A stretch of 64,000 nucleotides of DNA, taken from assembly GCA_026394015.1 (NCBI GenBank), contig JAPKZA010000245.1:15051-79050 (forward strand), in the 5' to 3' direction. A program made the translations under genes and the position numbers. The notes beneath the pieces are model-generated. The model searched no databases, was not told the origin of the DNA, and was given only the letters and a program-made list of their open reading frames with translations. Source of the DNA: Acidobacteriota bacterium (GTDB lineage Bacteria > Acidobacteriota > Terriglobia > Bryobacterales > Bryobacteraceae). Numbering within the stretch: position 1 is the stretch's first letter; the number at the start of each line of letters is the position of its first letter. Below are positions 53,938 to 62,408 of the stretch, piece after piece.

Positions 53938-54893
53938 CCCTCGAACAAATGCACCAGCTCCTCGCCGAAGCCCGGGCCGAAATCGGCCGCGTCGTCATCG
54001 GCCAGCGCGACGCCGTAGACCAAGCCCTCGTCGTCGTCCTCTGCGGCCAGCACGGCCTCTTCGAAGGAGTCCCCGGGGTCGCCAAAACCCTCCTCGCCAA
54101 AACCCTCGCCGCCGTCATGGGCGGCTCCTTCCAACGCGTCCAGTTCACCCCCGACCTCATGCCCGCCGACATCACCGGCACCAACGTCTTTAACCTCCAA
54201 CGCAACGAGTTCACCCTCGCCCCCGGCCCCATCTTCACCTCGTTCCTCGTCGCCGACGAAATCAACCGCGCCCCCGCCAAAACCCAATCCGCCCTCCTCC
54301 AAGCCATGCAGGAACGCCAAGTCTCCATCGACCGCGCCACCTACCAGCTCCCCCCCGAATTCACCGTCTTCGCCACCCAAAACCCCATCGAACACGAAGG
54401 CACCTACCCCCTCGCCGAAGCGCAAAAAGACCGTTTCCAACTCAAAATCGAAATCGGCTATCTCGACCGCGCCGAAGAGATCGAACTCGCCCAGCGCCAG
54501 CTCAACGGCGACTCCCCCGAATCCCGCCTCGCCCACGGAGCCGTCCGCCCCGTCCTCGCCGGCGGCCAACTCGTCGCCCTCCAAACCGCCCTCCGCCAGG
54601 TCCGCATGCGCGACGAAATGGTCGCCTACGTCGTCGAAATCGTCCGTCGTACCCGTACCGCCGAAACCCTTCTCACCGGCGCCGGCCCCCGCGGCACCCA
54701 AGCCCTCCTCGGCGCCGCCCGCGCCTACGCCGCCCTCGAACTCCGCGACTTCGTCACGCCCGACGACGTCAAGCGCATCGCCGCCGCCGCCCTCGCCCAC
54801 CGCCTCATCCTCCGCCCCGAATTCGAAATCGAAGGCCTCACCGCCGCCGAAGTCATCGCCCAAATCCTCGCCCAAGTCCCCGTCCCTGTGTAA
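53934..54893 (+). CDS. MoxR-family AAA+ ATPase
   Basis: A 319-residue AAA+ chaperone-like ATPase. Walker A is the variant GVPGVAKT (residues 44-51), Walker B LVADEINRA (near 106), sensor 1 FATQNPIEHEGTYPLAEAQ and the C-terminal lid GTQALLGAARAYAAL. MoxR ATPases remodel or insert cofactors in partner proteins, often VWA or DUF58 proteins; a DUF58 gene is directly next. The Gly to Ala change in Walker A (G-V-A-K-T) is common in MoxR. Confidence 0.93.
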   Translation: MTLEQMHQLLAEARAEIGRVVIGQRDAVDQALVVVLCGQHGLFEGVPGVAKTLLAKTLAAVMGGSFQRVQFTPDLMPADITGTNVFNLQRNEFTLAPGPIFTSFLVADEINRAPAKTQSALLQAMQERQVSIDRATYQLPPEFTVFATQNPIEHEGTYPLAEAQKDRFQLKIEIGYLDRAEEIELAQRQLNGDSPESRLAHGAVRPVLAGGQLVALQTALRQVRMRDEMVAYVVEIVRRTRTAETLLTGAGPRGTQALLGAARAYAALELRDFVTPDDVKRIAAAALAHRLILRPEFEIEGLTAAEVIAQILAQVPVPV

Positions 54894-56134
54894 TGATTCC
54901 CACCCCCCGCCTCATCACCGCCACCGCCCTCCTGGCCGTCCTCATCGCCGGCCTGCCCGCGCTAACCCTCCCCGCCGTCGCCCTCCTCCTCGCTGTCGCC
55001 GCCCTCGATTTCGCGCTCAGCCGCCAACTGCTCAACACCGTCCAAATCACCCCCCTCCAGCCCATCCGCACCTACCTCGGAGTCCCCACCCCGCTTACCC
55101 TCCAAGTCTCCGCCCCGCCCCACGCCCGCCTCTCCCTCGCCCTCCCCCCCGAACTTGAACTGGCCGCCGAATCCGGCACCTCCTGGCAATTCACCCCCCG
55201 CGAACGCGGCCGCTACAAAATCGTCGCCCTCGCCGTCCAAGCCCCCTCCCGCCTCGGCCTCTGGGAACTCCGCCAGCGCTTCACCCCCGATGGCGAAATC
55301 CGCGTCTACCCCCGCGTCCGCGGCTCCCAAGAAATGAAGGCCCTCGCCCGCGCCCTCTCCGGCTCCCGCCACATCCGCCAAGTCGGCCGCGGCCGCGAGT
55401 TCGAAAAGCTCCGCGAATACTCGCCCGGCGATAGCTTTCAAGACGTCCACTGGAAAGCCACCGCCCGGCGCGGCGCCCCCGTCACCCGCACCTACCAACT
55501 CGAACGCACCCAGGAAATCTTCTGCCTCATCGATTGCGGCCGCCTCCAATCCCGCCGCCAGGAAGGCCAAACCGTCCTCGATTGGAGCCTCACCGCCGCC
55601 CTCCACCTCGCCCTCGCGGCCGACCGCCAGGGCGACCGCCTCGGCCTTCTCGCCTTCAGCGATCGCGTCCACGGCTTCGTCCGCCCCAGCAACGGCGCCG
55701 CCCATTTCGCCGCCTGCCAGGAGATGCTCTACCCCCTCCGCCCCTCCCCCGCCGTCACTGACTTCGCCGAAGCCGCCACCTACCTCCGCGCCCGCCTCCC
55801 CCGCCGCTCCCTCGTCATCATCTTCACCGCCCTCGACGACCGCGCCTCCGCCGAACCCTTCACCCGCGCCACCCGCCTCCTCGCCGAACGCCATCTGGTC
55901 GCCGTCGTCGCCGCCCGCCCCCCTGGCTCCGCCCCGCTCTTCAGCGGCCCCGAAGTCCCCGACCAAGAAGCGATCTATAGCAAATTGGGCGGCCATCTCG
56001 TCTGGCGCGGTCTCCGCCAACTCCAACTCGACCTCGGTCACCAAGGCATCCGCCTCGCCTTCGAAGAGCCCAGCGAAATGGGCCTCCGCGCTCTCACCAT
56101 GTACGAAGAAACCCGCCAAAGGCAACTCGTATGA
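54893..56134 (+). CDS. DUF58 (VWA-like) protein
   Basis: A 413-residue protein with two N-terminal membrane helices (to about residue 50), a beta-rich domain (LTLQVSAPPHARLSLALPPEL) and the DUF58 signature REYSPGDSFQDVHWKATAR (near 175-195). A VWA-like domain follows: FCLIDCGRLQSRRQEG in place of a D-x-S-x-S motif, then SLVIIFTALDDRAS. It is the standard MoxR partner. Its start shares one base with the MoxR stop (TAATG). Confidence 0.9.
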   Translation: MIPTPRLITATALLAVLIAGLPALTLPAVALLLAVAALDFALSRQLLNTVQITPLQPIRTYLGVPTPLTLQVSAPPHARLSLALPPELELAAESGTSWQFTPRERGRYKIVALAVQAPSRLGLWELRQRFTPDGEIRVYPRVRGSQEMKALARALSGSRHIRQVGRGREFEKLREYSPGDSFQDVHWKATARRGAPVTRTYQLERTQEIFCLIDCGRLQSRRQEGQTVLDWSLTAALHLALAADRQGDRLGLLAFSDRVHGFVRPSNGAAHFAACQEMLYPLRPSPAVTDFAEAATYLRARLPRRSLVIIFTALDDRASAEPFTRATRLLAERHLVAVVAARPPGSAPLFSGPEVPDQEAIYSKLGGHLVWRGLRQLQLDLGHQGIRLAFEEPSEMGLRALTMYEETRQRQLV

Positions 56135-57120
56135 TTCTCGATCTCGACCGCTTCGTCCGCGACGGCGAACCCCTCTGGCAAGCCCTCGACCAGCAACTCA
56201 CCCATCTCGAAAAGCACCCCTACTCCACCATCGGCGTCCCCGACCTCGAACGCCTCCACGCTCTCTACCAACGCGCCTCCTCGGACCTCCTCCGCGTCCG
56301 CACCCTCCACTCCGAAGCCCGCCTCCGCACCTACCTCGAAAACCTCGTCAGCCGCGCCTACACAGCCATCCACGGCGTCACCGAACAACGCCGCTTCTCG
56401 CCCCTCTCGTGGCTCCTCCAACACTTCCCCCGCGCCGTCCGCCGCCACTCCGGCGCCCTCGCTCTCTCCATGGCCCTCTTCTGGGGCGGCGCCGCCCTCG
56501 GTGCCATCCTCCTCGTCCTGCTCTTCGAAGACCGCGCCACCCTCTTCCCCTTCGCCGGCCTCGAGGCCAAACCCAGCGAGCGCGTCAAACGCGAAACCAT
56601 CGAAAGAAGCAAAATGGTCTCCGCCCAAACCGGCCGTTTCTCCGCCCATCTCATCCAGAACAACACCCGCGTCGCCATCTTCACCTTCGCCCTCGGCATG
56701 ACCTACGGCGTCGGCCCCACCGTCCTCCTGTTCTCGAACGGCGTCTACCTCGGCGCCGTCGCTATGGACTACATCAAGGACGGCCAAACCATCTTCCTCC
56801 TCGGCTGGCTCCTCCCCCACGGCGTCATCGAACTCCCCGCCATCATCCTCGCCGGCCAGGCCGCCTTCCTGCTCACCGGAGCCCTCCTCCCCCGCGGCCG
56901 CCGCTCCCCCCTCGCCCAGCGCCTCCGCGAAATCTCCCCCGACGCCCTCGCCATCATGGGCGGCGTCGCCGTCATGCTCCTCTGGGCCGGCATCGTCGAA
57001 GCCTTCTTCTCCCAGTATCACGAACCAGTAATTCCGTATGCGGTCAAAATCGCTTTCGGCGTCGGCCAACTCGCCGCCCTCGTCGCCTTCCTGAAACTGG
57101 CAGGTTCCCATGAAAAGTGA
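56131..57120 (+). CDS. SpoIIM-like membrane protein (DUF95)
   Basis: A 329-residue membrane protein with a helical cytosolic N-terminus (residues 1-100) and about six helices. Family marks are LIQNNTRVAIFTFALGMTYG, FSNGVYLGAVAMDY and LLPHGVIELPAIILAGQAA. In Bacillus SpoIIM is part of the engulfment DMP complex, but this organism gives no sign of sporulation; in Gram-negatives the family travels with RDD and MoxR genes, with an unproven membrane-shaping role. Confidence 0.9.
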   Translation: MILDLDRFVRDGEPLWQALDQQLTHLEKHPYSTIGVPDLERLHALYQRASSDLLRVRTLHSEARLRTYLENLVSRAYTAIHGVTEQRRFSPLSWLLQHFPRAVRRHSGALALSMALFWGGAALGAILLVLLFEDRATLFPFAGLEAKPSERVKRETIERSKMVSAQTGRFSAHLIQNNTRVAIFTFALGMTYGVGPTVLLFSNGVYLGAVAMDYIKDGQTIFLLGWLLPHGVIELPAIILAGQAAFLLTGALLPRGRRSPLAQRLREISPDALAIMGGVAVMLLWAGIVEAFFSQYHEPVIPYAVKIAFGVGQLAALVAFLKLAGSHEK

Positions 57121-57874
57121 AGGCCTCGAAATCTACACCCCCGAAGGCGTCCCCTTCTCCCTCCCCCTCGCCGGAGCCGGCACCCGCCTCGTCGCGCTCG
57201 TCGTCGACCTCCTCGCCATCCTCGCCCTCGGCGGGCTCGTCTTCTCCGCCCTTAAAGCCTTCGAAGCCGCCGCCCCGGACGCCATCGGCGGCATCGTCAC
57301 CCTCGTCTATTTCGTCCTCTCCACCGCCTACGGCATCGTTCTCGAAATCTGGTGGAACGGCCAAACCCTCGGCAAGCGTCTCCTCGGCCTCCGCGTCATG
57401 GACTGCCACGCCCGCCCCGCCACCGCCACCCAAATCGTCGTCCGCAATCTCCTCCGCCCCGTCGACTCCATCCCCGTCTTCTACCTCGCCGGAGCTATCG
57501 CCTGCTGGTTAACCCGCCATCGCCAACGCCTCGGCGACCTCGCCGCCGGCACCGTCGTCGTCCGCACGCAGGAATCCCTCCGCGCCGATTGGAGCCAACT
57601 CACCCGCGCCAAATTCAACTCCCTCCGCGAACACCCCGCCCTCGCCGCCCGTCTCCGCCAACGTACCGCCCCCGAACTCGCCGCCCTCGCCCTCGATGCC
57701 GTCCTCCGCCGCGAAGAACTCTCCCCCGATGCCCGCCTCGCCGTCTTCGCCGCTCTTGCTGCCCGGCTCCGAACCCTCGTCGAATTCCCCGCCCACGCCG
57801 TCGAGTCGCTCTCCGACGAACAGTACGTCCACCGCGCCGTCGAAGTGCTCTATAGCACTTCGCGCGTCACCTAA
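57110..57874 (+). CDS. RDD-family membrane protein
   Basis: A 254-residue protein with an N-terminal beta segment (LEIYTPEGVPFSLPLAGAG), an RDD domain (R-L-V-A-L-V-V-D-L-L, WWNGQTLGKRLLGLRVMD and RQRLGDLAAGTVVVR) and a long helical cytosolic tail. It is the last gene of the ten-gene operon, overlapping the SpoIIM-like gene by 11 bases. The operon therefore begins and ends with RDD proteins. The stop overlaps that of the DUF1501 gene on the other strand. Confidence 0.88.
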   Translation: MKSEGLEIYTPEGVPFSLPLAGAGTRLVALVVDLLAILALGGLVFSALKAFEAAAPDAIGGIVTLVYFVLSTAYGIVLEIWWNGQTLGKRLLGLRVMDCHARPATATQIVVRNLLRPVDSIPVFYLAGAIACWLTRHRQRLGDLAAGTVVVRTQESLRADWSQLTRAKFNSLREHPALAARLRQRTAPELAALALDAVLRREELSPDARLAVFAALAARLRTLVEFPAHAVESLSDEQYVHRAVEVLYSTSRVT

Positions 57875-59295
57875 CCGAAAAGCTTCTTCGCCAACGCGTC
57901 CGACCCGCCCACAATCGTCGGCCGCTCCGCCCGCCCGTTGTGTTGGTAGGTCAACTGCAAATGGTCCAGCCCCAAGCCCTGCAAAATCGCGGCATGAATA
58001 TCGTGCACATGGAACGGATCTTCCACCGCGCGGAAACCCAGCTCATCCGTCGTCCCAACCGTCTGCCCGCCCTTCACCCCGCCTCCGGCGAACCACATCG
58101 TAAAGCCCCACGGATTATGGTCCCGCCCGTTGCCTTTCTCGTTGAACGGCGTCCGGCCAAACTCCCCGCCCCAAACCACCAGCGTATCTTCCAGCAAACC
58201 CCGCTGCTTCAAATCCGTCAGCAAACCAGCGATCGGCTTATCCGACACCCGGCACCACTTCCCATGGTTCCCTTCAATGTTGGAATGCGCGTCCCACCCT
58301 GACCCCGACCCGCAGTACAACTCGACAAACCGCACGCCCCGCTCCACCAACCGCCGCGCCTGCAAACAGTTCTGCCCAAACTGCCGCGTCGACTCTTCAT
58401 CCATCCCGTACAGCGCCTTGGTCGCCGCCGTCTCCTGCCGCAGATCCACCGCCTCGGCCCCGGCCGACTGCATCTCGTACGCCAACTCAAACGACCGAAT
58501 CCGCGCCTCCAGATCCGTGTCCTCCGCCTTATCCGCCCCGAACCCTTCGTTCAGCTTTTTCAAAAACGAAAGCTGATTCAGTTGCCGTTCGGTCGTCACA
58601 TCCTTCGGCCGGCCCAGGTTCAAAATCGGCGTCTCGCCCTGCCGGAATTGCGTCCCCTGATAGGTCGCCGCCAAAAACCCGCTGCTCCAATTCTTCGGTC
58701 CGCCCACCACTTCCCGGTCATCCAGCAGCACCACAAACGTCGGCAAATTCTTATTCGCCGAACCCAACCCGTACGTCACCCAGGCGCCCAACGACGGCCG
58801 CCCCGCCAGAATATCGCCAGTGTTCATCTGGCAAACCGAACCCACATGGTTCAACCCATTCGCCCAGCAACTCCGTACCACCGCCATGTCATCAACATGC
58901 TTCGCAATCTCCGGGTACCAATCGGAAACCCACGTCCCCGCCTGCCCGTGCTGCTTCCATTTCCGCGGCGACGCCATCAGCGTATTGCTGCCTGTCCCCA
59001 TCGCCGTGATGATCTTGCCAAAGCTGGCCGGCATCTTCTGCCCGTCCAGCTCGTTCAGTTTCGGCTTCGGGTCGAACAGGTCGATATGACTCGGCCCGCC
59101 TTCCATAAACAGCCAAATCACGTTCTTAGCCTTCGGCACCATGTGGCCTTTTTTCGGCGCCAACGGATCCGAATTGGGCTTCGCCCCCTCGGCCACCATC
59201 GCCGACAAGGCCATCCCGGCCAAGCCGCTCCCGGCCTTCGAGAAGAAATCCCGGCGCGATTGCACCGACCAATTGTGGGCTAGCTTGCGATGCAT
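57871..59295 (-). CDS. DUF1501 exported protein
   Basis: A 474-residue protein with a twin-arginine leader (SRRDFFSKAGSGLAGMALS) and the DUF1501 fold, related to alkaline phosphatase/sulfatase: NVIWLFMEGGPSHIDLFDPKP, RSCWANGLNHVGSVCQMNTG, VVWGGEFGRTPF and VHDIHAAILQGLGLDH. It is the constant partner of DUF1549/DUF1553 proteins in Planctomycetes and Acidobacteria. The enzymatic role is not established. It begins 1 base after the DUF1553 gene. Confidence 0.92.
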   Translation of the reverse strand: MHRKLAHNWSVQSRRDFFSKAGSGLAGMALSAMVAEGAKPNSDPLAPKKGHMVPKAKNVIWLFMEGGPSHIDLFDPKPKLNELDGQKMPASFGKIITAMGTGSNTLMASPRKWKQHGQAGTWVSDWYPEIAKHVDDMAVVRSCWANGLNHVGSVCQMNTGDILAGRPSLGAWVTYGLGSANKNLPTFVVLLDDREVVGGPKNWSSGFLAATYQGTQFRQGETPILNLGRPKDVTTERQLNQLSFLKKLNEGFGADKAEDTDLEARIRSFELAYEMQSAGAEAVDLRQETAATKALYGMDEESTRQFGQNCLQARRLVERGVRFVELYCGSGSGWDAHSNIEGNHGKWCRVSDKPIAGLLTDLKQRGLLEDTLVVWGGEFGRTPFNEKGNGRDHNPWGFTMWFAGGGVKGGQTVGTTDELGFRAVEDPFHVHDIHAAILQGLGLDHLQLTYQHNGRAERPTIVGGSDALAKKLFG

Positions 59296-59296
59296 G

Positions 59297-61447
59297 TTAG
59301 TTCAGGTAAAGGAATTCGTTGCTGCTCAAAAGCATGTGGCAAAGGTCGACAAACGCCGTCTTCTCATCGCCCGTAATCTTCGTCTGCGCCGCTAGAAAAT
59401 CAGCCGCCGCCGTCCGTTCATCGGCCCGCGGCGTCCGGTTATACGCCAGCTTCCAAGCCTTATCAAACAGCCCGTCCCGGCTCACGCCCTGGTCGTTCTG
59501 CAACCGCTCGGCAAAGCTCCGCGACCAATCATTCACCATCGCCGAATTCATCAGTTCCAGCGATTGCGCCGGCGACACCGTATTGTTCCGCCGCGCACAA
59601 CTCTCGTGCGTATCCGGCATATCGAACGCCTCAAACATCGGATACCGCGTATTCCGCCGCACAAACACATAAATCGACCGCCGATCCGCGTTCTCCCGCG
59701 ACTCGTTCTTCTTCCAACCGCCCCGCGTCTCCACCCCCGCCGGCAGCGGCGGAAACACGCTCGGCCCATACAGCGCCGCGTTCAGCCGGCCACTCGTCGC
59801 CAGCATCGAATCCCGAATCACTTCCCCTTCCAACCGCCGACGCGGAAACCGCCACAAATACTTATTCTCCGGATCCACCTTCGCCGCCGACTCGCTGAAC
59901 TCCGAAGACTGCTGCCAAACCGCCGACATCATGATCGTCTTGTGCAGCTTCTTCAAGCTCCATCCGCCGTCGACAAACTGCGCCGTCAAATGGTCCAGCA
60001 ACGGCAAATTCGTCGGCCGTTCTCCCATTAACCCCAAATCGCTGGGCGTCCCCGCAATACCCGTCCCGAAGTGGTAGTGCCAAACCCGGTTCACGATCAC
60101 CCGCGTGCTCAGCGGATTCTTCGCATCCGCCAACCAGTTCGCCAACACACTCCGCCGGCCAGTCGTGGCCGCCCCCGCCACCGTTGGGATCTTCGCTTCC
60201 GTCGGGTCCAAAATCGATAAGAACCCAGGAGCAATCTCTTCCTGCGGATTATCGTGGTTTCCGCCCTTCAGCAAAAACGTCTTCGGCGCTTCCGCCCCGT
60301 GGTCCACCATCGCCTGCGCCACCGGCTGCTCCGCCGGCTTCATACCCTCAAATTCCTTTAACGAGGCCGCCAACTCCGCATACCGTTTGGCCTCCGCGCT
60401 CTTCAACTTCGCCGCCGCGTCCTTCTCGTTCACGGTCACCTGCGGCTTCACCTTCATATACATCTGCCACTGGAACGCGTTCCGCTTCTCCGGTGCCATC
60501 GCCACCACTTCCTGAATCTCTTCAGGGAACTTTTGCAGCTTATCAGCCAATATTTTCTTCGCCGGGGCCTCGGTCAACGCCGCCATCTCCCCCCGAATCC
60601 CGCTCGTCTTCGCGTCCCATGCGTCATACGCCGCCTGCCAACCCTGCCGCTCCGCCGAACTCTGTAGCACGGCATGATCCTCGATCCGCGTATTGGCAAA
60701 AAACGATTGCAGCCGGTAGTAGTCCTTGTGCAGAATCGGGTCGAACTTATGGTCGTGGCACCGGGCGCACCCATACGTCATCCCCAAAAACACGCTCCCC
60801 GTGGTGTCCGTAACATCGTTCAGCAACTCTTGCCGCCGCTGCATGATATTCGCGGCATTAGATTCATCCGGAAAGTGCCTATTGAACCCCGTCGCCACCA
60901 ACGCATCCGCATTCCCCGGGTACAACTCGTCCCCGGCAATCTGCTCTTTCACAAACCGGTCGTACGGCTTATCAGAATTGAAGCTCCGAATCACATAGTC
61001 GCGATACCGCCACACATTCGGCCGCGTCTCATCGCTCTTGAACCCTTCGCTATCGGCATACCGCGCCAAATCCAACCAGTGCCGGGCCCACCGCTCCCCG
61101 TAGTGGGGCGAGGCCAACAACCGGTCCACCTGCTTCTCAAACGCGTTCGCCGACCCATCGGTCAAAAACGCCTGCGTCTCCTCCGGCGTCGGCGGCAACC
61201 CCGTCAATACTAACGACGCCCGCCGCAGCAGCGTCACCCGGTCCGCCGACCCATTGGCGACGATTCCCTTATCTTTCAGCTTCCCCTGTACAAGCGCATC
61301 GATGCTCGTCGGCGTCCCCGACCGCTGTAGCGGCTGAAAAGCCCACCATTTCTTCTGCATCGGCGTAAAGTCTTTCTTCGCCGTCTCGGCCAACAAAAAG
61401 ATCGACATCCCGCCGACCAGCAACAATATCCAAGCACGCAACAGCAA
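59297..61447 (-). CDS. DUF1549/DUF1553 protein without N-terminal cytochrome domain
   Basis: A 716-residue exported protein. An N-terminal helix (WILLLVGGMSIFLLAE) is followed by DUF1549 (PSCyt2: RWARHWLDLARYADSEGFKSDE; a single C-A-R-C-H haem-like motif in YGCARCHDHKFDPI) and DUF1553 (PSD1: NPLSTRVIVNRVWHYHFG, GEVIRDSMLATSGRLN). Many relatives carry an extra N-terminal PSCyt1 cytochrome domain with its own CxxCH; that is missing here. The start is TTG 61447 with GGGAGG five bases upstream; ATG 61408 is less likely. Function unknown. Confidence 0.88.
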   Translation of the reverse strand: MLLRAWILLLVGGMSIFLLAETAKKDFTPMQKKWWAFQPLQRSGTPTSIDALVQGKLKDKGIVANGSADRVTLLRRASLVLTGLPPTPEETQAFLTDGSANAFEKQVDRLLASPHYGERWARHWLDLARYADSEGFKSDETRPNVWRYRDYVIRSFNSDKPYDRFVKEQIAGDELYPGNADALVATGFNRHFPDESNAANIMQRRQELLNDVTDTTGSVFLGMTYGCARCHDHKFDPILHKDYYRLQSFFANTRIEDHAVLQSSAERQGWQAAYDAWDAKTSGIRGEMAALTEAPAKKILADKLQKFPEEIQEVVAMAPEKRNAFQWQMYMKVKPQVTVNEKDAAAKLKSAEAKRYAELAASLKEFEGMKPAEQPVAQAMVDHGAEAPKTFLLKGGNHDNPQEEIAPGFLSILDPTEAKIPTVAGAATTGRRSVLANWLADAKNPLSTRVIVNRVWHYHFGTGIAGTPSDLGLMGERPTNLPLLDHLTAQFVDGGWSLKKLHKTIMMSAVWQQSSEFSESAAKVDPENKYLWRFPRRRLEGEVIRDSMLATSGRLNAALYGPSVFPPLPAGVETRGGWKKNESRENADRRSIYVFVRRNTRYPMFEAFDMPDTHESCARRNNTVSPAQSLELMNSAMVNDWSRSFAERLQNDQGVSRDGLFDKAWKLAYNRTPRADERTAAADFLAAQTKITGDEKTAFVDLCHMLLSSNEFLYLN

Positions 61448-61607
61448 TGGCGCCTCCCGGGGCTTCCCTTCTGGCTAAAGATTATCACAAGCAGAAAAAG
61501 AAGACCTCCAGACCAAAGGTACTAAGGTGATGAACCGACCCGACCATGGCCAATTGGTACCGTCTGCCCATTGTTGGATCCCGCTCCCATCGTCAAACTA
61601 ACGAGTA

Positions 61608-62408
61608 ATGAACCCTGCCGTCAGCACAGGAGGGCGCTCCGCTCAGCGCACATCCATCTACCTCCACCGCAGCGTCCGCGCTCTGCCGCTTACGCGCACC
61701 CGTTTGTGGACGGCTCTCGCCCTCGCCCTCACCATCTTCCTCCTCATCGCCGCGTACGCCGTCCCCATCATGCAGGCGCACTCGGATCTTGCCAACGTCT
61801 TCCTCCGCTGGGCCGACATCCCCAACGATGGCTGGCGCCAAGTCGCCATCTTCCCCGGCCTCGAACCCGGCTCCGGCCCCCTCGTCCCCATCCCTACCTT
61901 TAGCCAGGTGTCCGAAGGCGCCCGATTCGCTCTGATCCTCGGCATCGTCGCCCTGTTGATCATCGCCCGGCGCTTCTCTCTGTTCCGGAATCTCGCCAAC
62001 TTCCTCATCGTCCTCCTGTTCGCCTCCGCCATCGTCAACGTCTTCTTCGATTCCTTCCAACTCCAGTCCATGGTCTTCGGCCAAATCTGGCTCCGCCAGG
62101 AACTCCTCGTCTGGCTTCTCATGCCCTTCGTCAGCCTCCTGCTCTTCATGCTCCCCCAGCCCAACATCGCCGTCGGCATCTCTTGGATGCTGCTCGCTCA
62201 GGTCTACGGCTTCCTCTTCTCCGTCCTCCGCTTCGTCTTTTGCCTCGGCGTCCTCCACTACACCGGCCTGCTCTTCATGCCGCTCCTCTGGTTCGCCTTT
62301 GGCACCTTGAGCGACCTGCTCTTCCTGCTCTTTTTCTATTCCATCTCCGTCTATCGCGCGTCCGGACATCTCTGGGGAGTCAGAAGCACATGGCAATCAC
62401 AGCTCTAA
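61608..62408 (+). CDS. Multi-helix membrane protein next to a glycosyltransferase
   Basis: A 266-residue inner-membrane protein with a basic N-terminus (THR/ARG-rich, residues 1-32) and about six helices. A periplasmic loop (WADIPNDGWRQVAIFPGLEPGSG) lies between helices 1 and 2. No family is recognised. The next gene starts 19 bases before this one ends, so they are coupled; a role in the same glycan or export process is likely but inferred. Confidence 0.7.
   Translation: MNPAVSTGGRSAQRTSIYLHRSVRALPLTRTRLWTALALALTIFLLIAAYAVPIMQAHSDLANVFLRWADIPNDGWRQVAIFPGLEPGSGPLVPIPTFSQVSEGARFALILGIVALLIIARRFSLFRNLANFLIVLLFASAIVNVFFDSFQLQSMVFGQIWLRQELLVWLLMPFVSLLLFMLPQPNIAVGISWMLLAQVYGFLFSVLRFVFCLGVLHYTGLLFMPLLWFAFGTLSDLLFLLFFYSISVYRASGHLWGVRSTWQSQL

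Noticed and set aside
40609-57832. Many long minus-strand frames rich in Gly, Glu and Ala opposite the plus-strand genes
   Set aside because: They are antisense shadows caused by very high C content at third codon positions; none has a domain motif or a ribosome binding site.
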